A stretch of 64,000 bases of DNA from Candidatus Saccharimonadota bacterium (lineage in GTDB: Bacteria; Patescibacteriota; Saccharimonadia; Saccharimonadales; Saccharimonadaceae). Location of the stretch: NCBI GenBank assembly GCA_017540545.1, contig JAFYAV010000002.1:114588-178587 (forward strand), written 5' to 3'. The notes under the pieces are model-generated. The model worked only from the letters and a program-made list of their open reading frames with translations, did not search any database and was not told the DNA's origin. This document shows, in pieces, positions 7,759-16,358 of this stretch. The first letter of the stretch is position 1; every line of letters begins with the position of its first letter. The translations under genes and the position numbers were made by a program.

Positions 7759-10191
7759 ATGGATAATAGCTCTAGCCTTCAACCCATCAATCAGCCAACA
7801 CCTGAAACAAACATTTTCAACGAACCAATCTCGACACCGAATTCTACACCGACCACACCCACGACAGCTACAGCTAAAAAATCCCACAAAGGCACAATCA
7901 TTATCGTCATTATCGTTGCCATCATCTTCATCGCTGGTATTGTAGCGCTAATCATTTTGCTTCCAAAACTATTCGGTCAGAACGAACAAATCGACGACAA
8001 TATCAGCGTCGCTGAACCCGCCAAAGAAACTCTAGATGTTTACGATAATCTAGCCATCGACTACAAAAGCGGGGGCATTGATATTGCAGAATATTTCAAG
8101 CAACTCGTTTATCTCGAAATCGACAGCAGCAAAGCCGACAAAGGCTACCAAACCGAATACGACCATCCCGGCATCAGTCATCGCGACGAAATTCTGCGCA
8201 TCATCGAAGAAAATTCTAGCAAATTAGATAAAGATCTCGTCAAACAATACATCCTTACGTTAACTCAAAAAAGTTTCGTCTACGGCGCCGAAAACGAGAC
8301 AACGTCAAGCGCCGACGACGTCATACTTGCCGACAGCGAAGAGGAAGAACGCTCATACAAAATGCATTATTTTGACCGCGCAAGACTATCCAAAAATAAG
8401 CATTTCATCATTTGGTATACCGAAAAAGGCGAAGATAAAGCCACTCAATCCCAAATCGACACTATCGACGATACGCTCGAAAATACCATTAGTGCATACG
8501 GTAATACTTTTGGCGAAAAATACCGTTTCGATCCCGAGATAACTACCGCAAGTCCACAATTAGCAAAAGGCGCAAACAAAATCCTTCGCGAGAACGGCAT
8601 TCCAGAAAATACCTGGAAAAACACTATGAATGTTTATGTATATGACACAAAAAGCGAATCCGTGCTAGGATACTGGCTGGTCGGCAAAGCTAACACGGAC
8701 AATATTATCCTGCGTTTCGTCGTTGATGCCGCAATGAAAGAAGATTATCTCACTCGACCATATATAGTTCTAAACAAACGACTCTTAAATAATACGGTCG
8801 ATTTCAAACAAATCGTAAGCCATGAACTTTTCCATCACTACCAATATAGCTATTGTATGGCTAAAACAAATGACGCCTGCCCAGACAGCCAAGATTTCTC
8901 ATATTCGGAAATGGCCGCCAATTACGCCAGCGCCACGATTCATGGATACTCAAAAAATTCTTTCCTATCAAACTGGAGTAATATACATCGTGAAGAAATT
9001 CACAATGGCCTTCTAAATATAATTAGCGGCGACTTAACTGGGTATGGTAGTTTTCCATACCTAGCAGCCTATACAAAATATGGCTCAAATCAAACCGTCA
9101 TGGCTGCTCATTCGCGTTCAAATCCACTCGCATACCTCGAAGAAAAGGCCGGCACATCCAATATGCAAAAAATCGCCGCCGCAAGCGCGTACTACACTAT
9201 CTCAAATAGTTACGACGGCGTAAATGCTAGCAGTGACGAGTCAGTTCAGCCAGTTATTAACGAGTTCGAACTTGAAGGCGAAGCTACAATTTCGCTTGAG
9301 CCAGGCGCCATCAGCTTCTATAAACTCGACCAAAACGCCACTATCAAACTAAACAGCGCCAATGCAGTCTACGTTCTTATTGGCCAAAAAGGAAATAGTT
9401 ACCAAAAAATTAACGAATATTACGACTCCAGCCAAAGCGTCCAAACTGAAGAATGCGCCAAAAACCACGACACATGCTATCTGGCCGTCGCAAACCCATC
9501 CCTCACCAGCGCAACGACCATCGAAGCCGACTATGACAATCTCGACAATAACGGCAAGATTTTCCGTACGCGCTACCAAAACTACAAGACCAAAATTGTT
9601 CTCAATTTGAGCATGAACGGGATTGACGCCAGTACTACCGCCGAAGGCGTTGTTGATGAGTTGCATCAGCGCCAACACCTCAATCAAAAAGTAAACGCCG
9701 GCATTGGCGGCGTCTCCATGGATTGCGAACTCTATACCGACTTTTACCACGGCGTCTCTTATATGTCGCGGCCAAAGCTCGGATTCGAAGGCATAACTGG
9801 TCTCGACATTCCGTCCAACACGATGCCCGAATGGACGAAGAGCGAAGACGTAAGCGCGCAAACTAACCTCGGCATTCTTGCGCAAAAGCTCGAAAAAGGC
9901 GACAACGTCGAGAAGATTGACGACGCTCACTATAAGCTCACAATTAGTGCCGCCGACCTAAAAAGCTATATGTCCATGAGTGGCGACAGCACAAGCAAAA
10001 TCTCCCTCCCTAAAGATGGCATACCGGCCGAAATTAGCGTCGAAAACGGCTATATTACCAACGCCAAATATGATTTCAGCGGTATTGCTGGCATCGATAA
10101 ATTCACAGCCAACGTATCCTTCTCCGACTACAACAAAAACGAATCCGTGTATATTCCGCTCAGCGTCGTTCGTAACGCGAAAACAGAATAA
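7759..10191 (+). CDS. Membrane-anchored extracellular protein with an HExxH zinc-peptidase motif
   Basis: 810 aa. A Pro/Thr-rich cytoplasmic N-terminus (1-44) precedes one TM helix (about 46-70) and a large extracellular part. HELFH at 355-359 is followed by SEMAANY with E384, about 25 residues downstream, the spacing of gluzincin metallopeptidases (two His plus a downstream Glu as zinc ligands). The C-terminal third (about 620-805) is beta-rich and resembles LolA/LppX-type domains in layout only. Cleavage of surface or host proteins is plausible but inferred. It lies 6 nt after hisS; a CATAAT sequence spans the junction and could give it its own transcript. Confidence 0.7.
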   Translation: MDNSSSLQPINQPTPETNIFNEPISTPNSTPTTPTTATAKKSHKGTIIIVIIVAIIFIAGIVALIILLPKLFGQNEQIDDNISVAEPAKETLDVYDNLAIDYKSGGIDIAEYFKQLVYLEIDSSKADKGYQTEYDHPGISHRDEILRIIEENSSKLDKDLVKQYILTLTQKSFVYGAENETTSSADDVILADSEEEERSYKMHYFDRARLSKNKHFIIWYTEKGEDKATQSQIDTIDDTLENTISAYGNTFGEKYRFDPEITTASPQLAKGANKILRENGIPENTWKNTMNVYVYDTKSESVLGYWLVGKANTDNIILRFVVDAAMKEDYLTRPYIVLNKRLLNNTVDFKQIVSHELFHHYQYSYCMAKTNDACPDSQDFSYSEMAANYASATIHGYSKNSFLSNWSNIHREEIHNGLLNIISGDLTGYGSFPYLAAYTKYGSNQTVMAAHSRSNPLAYLEEKAGTSNMQKIAAASAYYTISNSYDGVNASSDESVQPVINEFELEGEATISLEPGAISFYKLDQNATIKLNSANAVYVLIGQKGNSYQKINEYYDSSQSVQTEECAKNHDTCYLAVANPSLTSATTIEADYDNLDNNGKIFRTRYQNYKTKIVLNLSMNGIDASTTAEGVVDELHQRQHLNQKVNAGIGGVSMDCELYTDFYHGVSYMSRPKLGFEGITGLDIPSNTMPEWTKSEDVSAQTNLGILAQKLEKGDNVEKIDDAHYKLTISAADLKSYMSMSGDSTSKISLPKDGIPAEISVENGYITNAKYDFSGIAGIDKFTANVSFSDYNKNESVYIPLSVVRNAKTE

Positions 10192-10230
10192 ATACGCATT
10201 TTCTCCCCATTGATGTTAAACTAATTATCA

Positions 10231-10238
10231 AAAGGAGG
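10231..10238 (+). promoter_or_regulatory. Strong Shine-Dalgarno deciding a GTG start for tdk
   Basis: AAAGGAGG sits 4 nt before GTG at 10243 and fixes the start of tdk. Confidence 0.8.
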
Positions 10239-10242
10239 AATT

Positions 10243-10830
10243 GTGGCAGAATTATTTTTCAGGTACGGCGCGATGGGTTGCGGCAAAACGATGCAACTTC
10301 TACAGGTCGCCTTCAACTACGAAGAGCGTGGCCAAAAAGTCTGCGTCATGAAACCGGCAACTGACACTAAAAACGGCACAAAACTACTAACACGCATCGG
10401 TCCGGAACGCGAAACTAACTATTGTTTCGACCGCCGCGCCAATCTATATAACTATATACGAAAAAATTATTCAGATGCCGCCTGCATCCTAGTCGACGAA
10501 GCGCAATTTTTGACGCCCAAACAAGCCGACCAGCTAATGCAGGTGGCAGTCAGGCTAGATATTCCAGTCATTTGCTACGGTCTCCGCCTAAACTTCCGCC
10601 AAGAAGACGGCGGCTTCGAGGGTTCCACGCGCCTACTCCAAATCGCCCATCGCATCGACGAAATTAAAACTATCTGCGATTGCGGCCGAAAAGCCACGCT
10701 GAACACTCGCTGGCTCAACGGCAAACTCGTAACCGACGGCCCCGATATCCTAATCGATGATGGTACCACCAAAATCGAGTATCGCGCCATCTGTGCAAAC
10801 TGTTATTTCAAATACAAAGAGGAGAAGTAG
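10243..10830 (+). CDS. tdk: Thymidine kinase (type II)
   Basis: Phosphorylates thymidine to dTMP with ATP; 195 aa, typical of the TK1-like family. Walker A GAMGCGKTMQLL is near the N-terminus, followed by the DEAQF Walker B segment, and the structural zinc site is CDCG (about 146-149) plus CANC near the C-terminus. The GTG start is fixed by AAAGGAGG. The tmk ATG follows 1 nt after the stop, so dTMP made here is passed to the next enzyme. In a host lacking visible thymidylate biosynthesis this is a salvage route. Confidence 0.95.
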   Translation: MAELFFRYGAMGCGKTMQLLQVAFNYEERGQKVCVMKPATDTKNGTKLLTRIGPERETNYCFDRRANLYNYIRKNYSDAACILVDEAQFLTPKQADQLMQVAVRLDIPVICYGLRLNFRQEDGGFEGSTRLLQIAHRIDEIKTICDCGRKATLNTRWLNGKLVTDGPDILIDDGTTKIEYRAICANCYFKYKEEK

Positions 10831-10831
10831 T

Positions 10832-11446
10832 ATGTATTTCGTCATTGAGGGGCAAGACGCCACCGGCAAAGACACTCAAGCCGCCAAGCTCGCTGATTAT
10901 TTCCGCGCTCAAGGGAAAAACGTTGTTCACTATGCCGAATCTGGCACTGCGTCTACGAACGAATTCGTTAAAACCATCGCTGAATTAAACTATGGCAGCA
11001 AAAACGACATCGACAAACGCACCCGCGCATTGTTGTACATCGTCAATCGCTATGAACAGTTCAAAAAATATGCGGAGCCCGCACTCAAAAAAGACGATGT
11101 CGTCATCATCACGCGCTATTGGTTTTCGACTTACGTTTATGAAGGCTACGGCACCGGCGTTAGTCGCACACTTATTAAACGTCTGCACAAAATGATCATG
11201 CCGGAACGATATTTTCAACCCGACAAAATCGTAATTTTAACCCTCTCAGATGAAGAGCGCCAAAAACGCCTGATTTCCCAAGGCAAACGCTCCAAAGAAT
11301 TCTTCAAGTCCCAACAGGCCATCTATGGTAAGAAAATTAACGACGCCTACCTCAAAGTCGCCGAAGAATTTGATATACCGACCCTAGATACTTCCGGCAC
11401 ACCAGACGAAGTTTTCGAGCGCCTCAAAAAATTCTGGAACGTCTAG
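10832..11446 (+). CDS. tmk: Thymidylate kinase
   Basis: Converts dTMP to dTDP; 204 aa. The P-loop is GQDATGKDTQ (about 7-16), the DR-like segment is ITRYWFSTYVYEG and the lid is around RLISQGKRSKEF. The start is ATG at 10832 because GAGGAGAAG lies just upstream and the protein begins MYFVIEGQDATGK; the longer frame upstream overlaps tdk and is not real. It sits between tdk and ung. Confidence 0.93.
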   Translation: MYFVIEGQDATGKDTQAAKLADYFRAQGKNVVHYAESGTASTNEFVKTIAELNYGSKNDIDKRTRALLYIVNRYEQFKKYAEPALKKDDVVIITRYWFSTYVYEGYGTGVSRTLIKRLHKMIMPERYFQPDKIVILTLSDEERQKRLISQGKRSKEFFKSQQAIYGKKINDAYLKVAEEFDIPTLDTSGTPDEVFERLKKFWNV

Positions 11447-11447
11447 C

Positions 11448-12095
11448 ATGCACCCGTCCTGGAAACCAGTTCTCCAGTCAGAGTTCGAACAGCCATATTT
11501 CAAAAGCCTTTCCGAATTCCTCTCCGATGCCTACGCTCACAAGACGATCTATCCACCGAAACAACAGGTTTTTTCAGCATTTATAACGGATTTGCACAAT
11601 ATCAAGGTTGTCATTATTGGCCAAGACCCATACCACGGCCCGCGCCAGGCCAACGGCCTAGCCTTTTCCGTCCACCGCGGCATCCAGCTACCGCCGTCAC
11701 TCCGAAACATCTTCAAGGAAGCCCACGATGACGTCGGCGCCCCCATACCGCCAGATGGCGACTTAACGCGCTGGGCAGAGCAGGGCGTATTATTACTGAA
11801 TAACACTCTGACCGTCGAGGCACACCTCGCCGGTAGTCACCGCGGCAAAGGCTGGGAGATTTTCACCGAACACATCATTAAGTACCTAAACGAGAACCGT
11901 CCGCATCTAGTATTTATTTTGTGGGGCAGAGATGCGCGCGGCAAAAAACCACTCATTGATCAATCGAAGCATTACATCATCGAATCTGCACATCCGTCAC
12001 CGCTTTCGGCGCACAATGGCTTCTTTGGCTCGCGACCATTCAGTAAATGCAACGAACAGCTGAACAAGTGGGGATATACCCCTATAAAATGGTAA
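11448..12095 (+). CDS. ung: Uracil-DNA glycosylase, family 1
   Basis: Removes uracil from DNA. 215 aa with both signature motifs: GQDPYH at 58-63 (catalytic D60) and HPSPLSAHNGFFGSRPF beginning at H182, plus LLLNNTLTVE. It is the third gene of tdk-tmk-ung; the ATG is 1 nt after the tmk stop. The trio couples dTTP supply with removal of misincorporated dUTP. Confidence 0.97.
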   Translation: MHPSWKPVLQSEFEQPYFKSLSEFLSDAYAHKTIYPPKQQVFSAFITDLHNIKVVIIGQDPYHGPRQANGLAFSVHRGIQLPPSLRNIFKEAHDDVGAPIPPDGDLTRWAEQGVLLLNNTLTVEAHLAGSHRGKGWEIFTEHIIKYLNENRPHLVFILWGRDARGKKPLIDQSKHYIIESAHPSPLSAHNGFFGSRPFSKCNEQLNKWGYTPIKW

Positions 12096-12122
12096 AAAAT
12101 CGACTATTTTTGCAAAATATGC

Positions 12123-12151
12123 TTGACTTTTTTGCAAATGTGTGCTATATT
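12123..12151 (+). promoter_or_regulatory. Strong promoter-like site (TTGACT-N17-TATATT, extended -10)
   Basis: TTGACT 12123-12128, spacer 17 bp, TATATT 12146-12151, TG at 12143-12144. No reading frame starts within 300 nt downstream. Confidence 0.75.
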
Positions 12152-12157
12152 GTAATC

Positions 12158-12212
12158 ATAAGGTTAACCAACACGCAGATGCATCGCTACCAAGCGATGC
12201 ATTTCCGTTTTT
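12158..12212 (+). ncRNA. Candidate small RNA or attenuated leader
   Basis: The transcript predicted from the promoter at 12123 would contain the palindrome GGTTAACC and then a perfect 10-bp hairpin (ATGCATCGCT/AGCGATGCAT, loop ACCA, 12179-12202) followed by TTCCGTTTTT. That would end an RNA of about 55 nt. The T-run is interrupted, so it may be a leader rather than a finished small RNA. Confidence 0.4.
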
Positions 12213-12219
12213 AGACACT

Positions 12220-12293
12220 TTTTCGACAACGCTCGCCCAAAGTTTTCCACAGTGGCGATATTTTTATCCACAACCAATTTGACATTTTCCACG
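12220..12293 (+). promoter_or_regulatory. Cluster of DnaA-box-like 9-mers
   Basis: TTTTCGACA (12220), TTTTCCACA (12243), the consensus TTATCCACA (12264) and TTTTCCACG (12285), all in the same orientation. The last three are exactly 21 bp apart, two helical turns. dnaA is not in this window, so origin function is unproven. Confidence 0.55.
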
Positions 12294-12460
12294 CTATCAT
12301 GCTAGGGAAAACCTGCAATTTCAAGACTGCCATAAGCAATTCTGCTCGCATATAATATAAGTACGACATCAAACTTCGGTCACTGATTGTCGGAGTATAC
12401 GCAGTCGTTCGCATCCTGTCATTGTGCGGGCGGCACTGAGCCGAAATTACATGGCTCACA

Positions 12461-12500
12461 TAAATGACTCCAAAAATCTAATCATTTAAGGAGTAATTTA
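12461..12500 (+). promoter_or_regulatory. Hairpin that would sequester the Shine-Dalgarno of the next gene
   Basis: TAAATGACTCC (12461-12471) pairs with GGAGTAATTTA (12490-12500) except for one G/A mismatch. The 3' arm holds the GGAG ribosome site and the A of the start codon. Confidence 0.55.
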
Positions 12501-12760
12501 TGCAAAATATTAACAAAACCGTTCCAAAAGGCGAGAAAGTAGAGGTCATGGCGCTATTCAACTATAGCCAAATCCCATGTCAACCTTTATACTTCCGCCG
12601 CCGAGGCGAGAGCGAAGTGGAAATCACTGACACTCTCAGCGAACGCATAAAGTTCGTTGGCAATCACGCCAAGCACATCTTCCAATGTGTCGCAGGCAAA
12701 ATCACTTGCCAGCTCGAATTCGACAGTGCGTCCTTGGCCTGGACTTTGATCGAGTGCTAG
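12500..12760 (+). CDS. Small protein, distant relative of the DUF6504-like protein at 50337
   Basis: 86 aa, no certain family. It shares a pattern with the 91-aa protein upstream of the Y-family polymerase: a P..(L/A)(Y/F)FR start, a short E-V strand, a central aromatic segment, a polar/basic strand, then a D..S..W.L.E ending. This is the layout of DUF6504-type domains. TAAGGAG precedes the ATG at 12500, and the site lies in a hairpin. It is alone in its unit, with cutinase-like gene converging on it. Function unknown; a DNA-repair link is suggested only by the similarity. Confidence 0.65.
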   Translation: MQNINKTVPKGEKVEVMALFNYSQIPCQPLYFRRRGESEVEITDTLSERIKFVGNHAKHIFQCVAGKITCQLEFDSASLAWTLIEC

Positions 12761-12792
12761 GACGGTAGCCGCCTCGATGAAATATCTGCCAT

Positions 12793-14292
12793 TTAATATG
12801 GCAGATATTTTTTATACACCACTATGATGCAAGTAGTCACAGCGCAGATCACTAGGAGCGCAGGCGAAGTAGGGTCGACGCCAGTCTCAACCGGCTCAAC
12901 GTTTGTCATCTCGGGGCAACCTAAAGCTACTTCCGCCCAATTACCCAGCTCGAAGTTTTCGTCCAACCAAGCTACCTTCAACGAGGTGACCTCATTGTAG
13001 TTATCGATTCCATTAATTACTACACCTAGCTCCGCAACCGGAACATAATCCAAATCGACATCATTTAAACGTACCAGAATGTATTTTGCCCGCCTTGGCC
13101 GGCTATTGGTCCAGCTTATCGAGATCTCACCATCCGAACACGAACTAGTCAGATATCTCGGCTCAATCATCGTGTCGTCCGCTTGACCTTCTTCATTTGT
13201 TACGATCCGTGTCGTCGCCTCCGCCATCTCGCCAGCATCGTTAAACGCCCGAACTGTCACCCTTTCGACATTAGGAAAATCTACCGTACGCGATATAGTC
13301 GGCTCGGTGCCAGTCGACCAAAAAGCGCCACCATTCACACTTCATTGGTACTCAACAATCTCATGCCCAAGGCTAAAACTAGGCGAAGCATCAATAGTCA
13401 CAGTTCCCGCCATGCCAATATTGTACAGCTCGGTCGTAAAATGCGCCTCGAATATGTCGTCAATCTCATCGACATCATCTTCGTCCAGTTCAGGACTGGC
13501 CGCCCTCATAGTGCTGCCGCTCGCCCTATTCGGCAATAATTTTTCAACGATACTTGCCATCCAAATAAACTCACTCTTTTGCGCATACTTAGTATGGCCA
13601 GCATTATCCAAAAGCCGCCGCGAGCTTCCACAAATATAATCATTTTTATTGCACCAAAGCCCATATTTGCCAGTTAGACCATATGCGACATAAGGATTCT
13701 TTGCACCAAGCGAACCAGTGTGGGTTGCACAATTTGGCACATATACCCGATAGCTCGACAAATTTTTGCCATAACAAGCCTTCGGTAACAGACCTTTTCC
13801 TTCAGGCAAATTTGTCCACGGATCACCGAAAAGTCCTACATATACAACATTTGACGCCGCAAAACTCTCTACCGCTCGCGACACCACTAATGCGCCCTGC
13901 GAATAGCCGCCCAACACCCATTTCGTACTCGGGCAGCTCTTCTTAATCTTCTGATAATATCTCTTCAAATTATTCACTCCGGTCTCTACGCTACGTCCAA
14001 ATGCAAAAGCCTTGCCAGAACCAATCTTCGCCCCCAAAGCATTCAGTGGCGAAGATACTGACACCGCCGGATAATCTAAATCCGTCACGCGATAACTATA
14101 CCCACGACGCTTCGCGATTTTAACCATGGCGGACTTAAACTGCCTTCACTCAGATGTATTATTTCGCGTCGCACCAGATCCGCGCGCATAAATAAACTCG
14201 ACGTCTCGGCAGCCTGCGGCAGCATAGCTATCGCCACCACAAAAGCAAGTCGCAAAGCACAATGCACAAACTATCATTAATATTTTTTTCAT
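12793..14292 (-). pseudogene. Secreted cutinase-like serine hydrolase with two in-frame UGA codons
   Basis: Read as one frame this is 499 codons interrupted only by TGA at 14146-14148 and 13342-13344, giving three pieces (14292-14146, 14127-13342, 13338-12793). Piece 1 has a signal peptide (MKKILMIVCALCFA) and CRDVEFIYARGSGA, the start of the cutinase fold. Piece 2 has the nucleophile elbow GGYSQG, a DPW segment and the Cys-rich GLWCNKNDYIC. The third piece has PKD/Ig-like strands and a C-terminal VETG-TM-KK tail that resembles a sorting signal. Both UGA positions read naturally as Trp (TSE-W-RQFKSA; EYQ-W-SVNGGAFW), one transition from TGG. It is either a recent pseudogene or a readthrough gene; other Trp codons in it are TGG. 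Confidence 0.75.
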
Positions 14293-14349
14293 ATCATTCA
14301 ATATCCCAAAAACCACCCCGCAAATAAAGCATAAGTGTAACAAAAGTGA

Positions 14350-14355
14350 TAGAAT
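14350..14355 (+). promoter_or_regulatory. -10 box for the ABC operon (TAGAAT)
   Basis: TAGAAT ends 10 nt before the ATG at 14366. The leader would be at most a few nucleotides, with no ribosome site. Confidence 0.5.
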
Positions 14356-14365
14356 ATCCTTAAAT

Positions 14366-15109
14366 ATGCCTAAAACCACCAAAAACATTATCGAAGTTAA
14401 ACACTTCAGTATCTCCTTCGGCGGCAAGACTGTCATTAAAGACTTATCCTTCAATATTCTGCAGGGCGAAACCTTCGGCCTGCTCGGCAGTAACGGCTGT
14501 GGCAAAACCACCACCATTCGCGCCCTCCTCGGGCTTTATACGCCCGACCGTGGCGAACTCCTAATCGACGGCGAGCCTTTCAAGCCTGGCGGCAAAATCA
14601 AAGTGGGCTACCTTCCGGAAGAGCGCGGCCTCTACAAAAAGGAAAATGTCATCGATACCATGGTATATTTCGGCAGGCTCAAAAACCTTGAAAACCCGCG
14701 CGAGTGGTCGATGAATTACCTCAAGCGCGTAGGGCTTGAAGACCACGCTAAGACTAGAGTTGAAAAACTCTCGCAAGGCATGCAACAAAAAGTCCAGCTT
14801 GGCATCACCGTTATGGACGAACCGGATATTTTAATCCTCGACGAGCCCACCAAAGGCTTCGACCCCGTAAACCGTCGCTTACTTATGGAAATCATCGAAG
14901 AGCTCCATCGCAAGGGCAGTACGATTATCCTAATCACGCACTATATGGACGAAGTTGAAAGACTCTGCGACCATATCCTTTTACTTAAAGATGGCGTTGC
15001 GCGCGCAAATGGCAGCATCGTAGAAGTGCGCCGCCAATTCCACAAAACTTCGCTCGATCAAATCTTTGTCGACATCTATGGGGAAGAGGAAGGAGCCCAA
15101 AATGTCTAA
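14366..15109 (+). CDS. ABC transporter ATP-binding protein, NatA-like
   Basis: 247-aa nucleotide-binding subunit. Walker A GSNGCGKTT, signature LSQGMQQK, Walker B ILILDEPTKGFD and the H-loop ITHYMDE are all present. The DEPTKGFDPVNRRLL form is typical of the ABC-2 exporter (DrrA/NatA) group. It overlaps the permease gene by 8 nt, so the two form an exporter. Substrate unknown; the overlapping murT-gatD genes downstream hint at an envelope role, by inference. Confidence 0.9.
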   Translation: MPKTTKNIIEVKHFSISFGGKTVIKDLSFNILQGETFGLLGSNGCGKTTTIRALLGLYTPDRGELLIDGEPFKPGGKIKVGYLPEERGLYKKENVIDTMVYFGRLKNLENPREWSMNYLKRVGLEDHAKTRVEKLSQGMQQKVQLGITVMDEPDILILDEPTKGFDPVNRRLLMEIIEELHRKGSTIILITHYMDEVERLCDHILLLKDGVARANGSIVEVRRQFHKTSLDQIFVDIYGEEEGAQNV

Positions 15110-16358
15110 AACTTGCCAAGTTATCCGTTTCGAAGTGGTTCGCAGCCTAAAAAAACCGTCATTCTGGCTTGCGGCGTTACTCGTGCCGATTCTCCTTGGC
15201 TTCTATATCTTTATCGCCGCCCTCAGCGGTTATAATGCGGGCGAGACCCTCGAGGCAGGAGTCGATACCGCCAACATGACCCTAGGAGTTTTTGACGAAG
15301 CAAAGTATCTCGCCGCCAAAACTTTCATTAATGCTAAAGAGGAAAAGCAAGAATTAAAAGAATACTCCAACAGAGAAACGGGCATCAAAGATGTTCAAAA
15401 TGGCAAACTCGACGTCTTCTATTATTTGCCCGCAAAATTTGCCGAGGAGCACAAAGTCGAAATCCATGTTAAACCAGACAATGTCAGCGCATTCAACGAT
15501 TATTCCACCCCCATCCGCAGTCTTCTTTCCGCTACAGCCTTAGCCGAAGTGTCGCCAATTAATTTTGCCGTCATCACAAACACCGTCGAATACAATACCA
15601 CAACCTACAGCGCTGAGGACAACCATGAAGTTAATATGGACGAAGCCATTTCGAAAGTTGCCATCCCTGCAATCGGTCTGGCTATGTTTTACATCCTTAT
15701 CGTTGTACTCGGCAACCGCCTTACCGCCGCTATGGTCGAGGAAAAAGAGAACCGCATTAGCGAATTGATCCTCACTAGTATCAAGCCAATCAATCTTATT
15801 ATCGGCAAAATTATATCATTAATGATACTGGGTATCATTCAGCTCCTCGTACTCGCTATTCCGCTCATTATTGCCTATATCGTCGCACTTCGCTATGACG
15901 CCATCCCATTCGACATCAAAATCACATTCGACGCAACACTCATTGCTGAATATCTCATTCTCCTACTAACGTCTTACTTCCTATTCACATCGTTATGCGT
16001 CGTAATCGGCACTATGTCGTCCAGCGCCAAAGATGCCAACTCATTCATGTCGGTCATCATTATCCTCACAATATTACCCATTTTCTTTATTGGCACATTC
16101 GCCGGCCAAGAGCTCGAACCATTCACTTATTTCCTTACCTATTTCCCACCCAGCGCTCCACTCGCCCTGATGCTACGCGGCGTCTTTGGTAACCTACCGA
16201 CCTGGGAATTGCTACTTGGTATTGCCGACATCACAATTTTCGGCATCATATTCTCCAAACTCGCAACCTATATCTTCTGCCATAATGCCATCGCATCGTC
16301 ATCCAAATTCAATTTCAAACAACTCCTAAGCAGGCCTCGCAGCACATGGAAAAATTAA
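15102..16358 (+). CDS. ABC-2 type permease, NatB-like
   Basis: 418 aa. One TM near residue 20, an extracellular domain (about 45-190), then five or six TM helices (200-400), the layout of the ABC2_membrane_3/NatB family. The start at 15102 is chosen because GAGGAAGGAG precedes it and MSKTCQVIRFEVVRSLKK resembles the usual amphipathic N-terminus; the open frame extends 12 codons further up. The stop overlaps the murT start by 13 nt. Confidence 0.85.
   Translation: MSKTCQVIRFEVVRSLKKPSFWLAALLVPILLGFYIFIAALSGYNAGETLEAGVDTANMTLGVFDEAKYLAAKTFINAKEEKQELKEYSNRETGIKDVQNGKLDVFYYLPAKFAEEHKVEIHVKPDNVSAFNDYSTPIRSLLSATALAEVSPINFAVITNTVEYNTTTYSAEDNHEVNMDEAISKVAIPAIGLAMFYILIVVLGNRLTAAMVEEKENRISELILTSIKPINLIIGKIISLMILGIIQLLVLAIPLIIAYIVALRYDAIPFDIKITFDATLIAEYLILLLTSYFLFTSLCVVIGTMSSSAKDANSFMSVIIILTILPIFFIGTFAGQELEPFTYFLTYFPPSAPLALMLRGVFGNLPTWELLLGIADITIFGIIFSKLATYIFCHNAIASSSKFNFKQLLSRPRSTWKN

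Larger units (their letters stand above)
12096..12499. other. 404-nt intergenic region rich in signals
   Basis: No gene is supported. It holds, in order: an AT-rich stretch, a promoter with 17-bp spacing (12123-12151), a 10-bp perfect hairpin with a T-rich tail (12179-12212), four DnaA-box-like 9-mers (12220-12293), a TATAAT at 12351-12356, and a hairpin covering the Shine-Dalgarno of the gene at 12500. Confidence 0.8.

Noticed and set aside
9349..9930. 193-aa minus-strand ORF
   Set aside because: It is antisense to the anchored HExxH protein, with no ribosome site or promoter and a shadow-type composition.
12220..12293. Calling the site oriC outright
   Set aside because: dnaA, a recognisable unwinding element and a skew change cannot be shown from this window.
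12793..14292. Genome-wide reassignment of UGA to Trp or Gly
   Set aside because: Several genes end in UGA at sensible places (murT with the ATGA overlap, the DUF6504-like gene, the mini-ORFs), and reading through would fuse unrelated frames.
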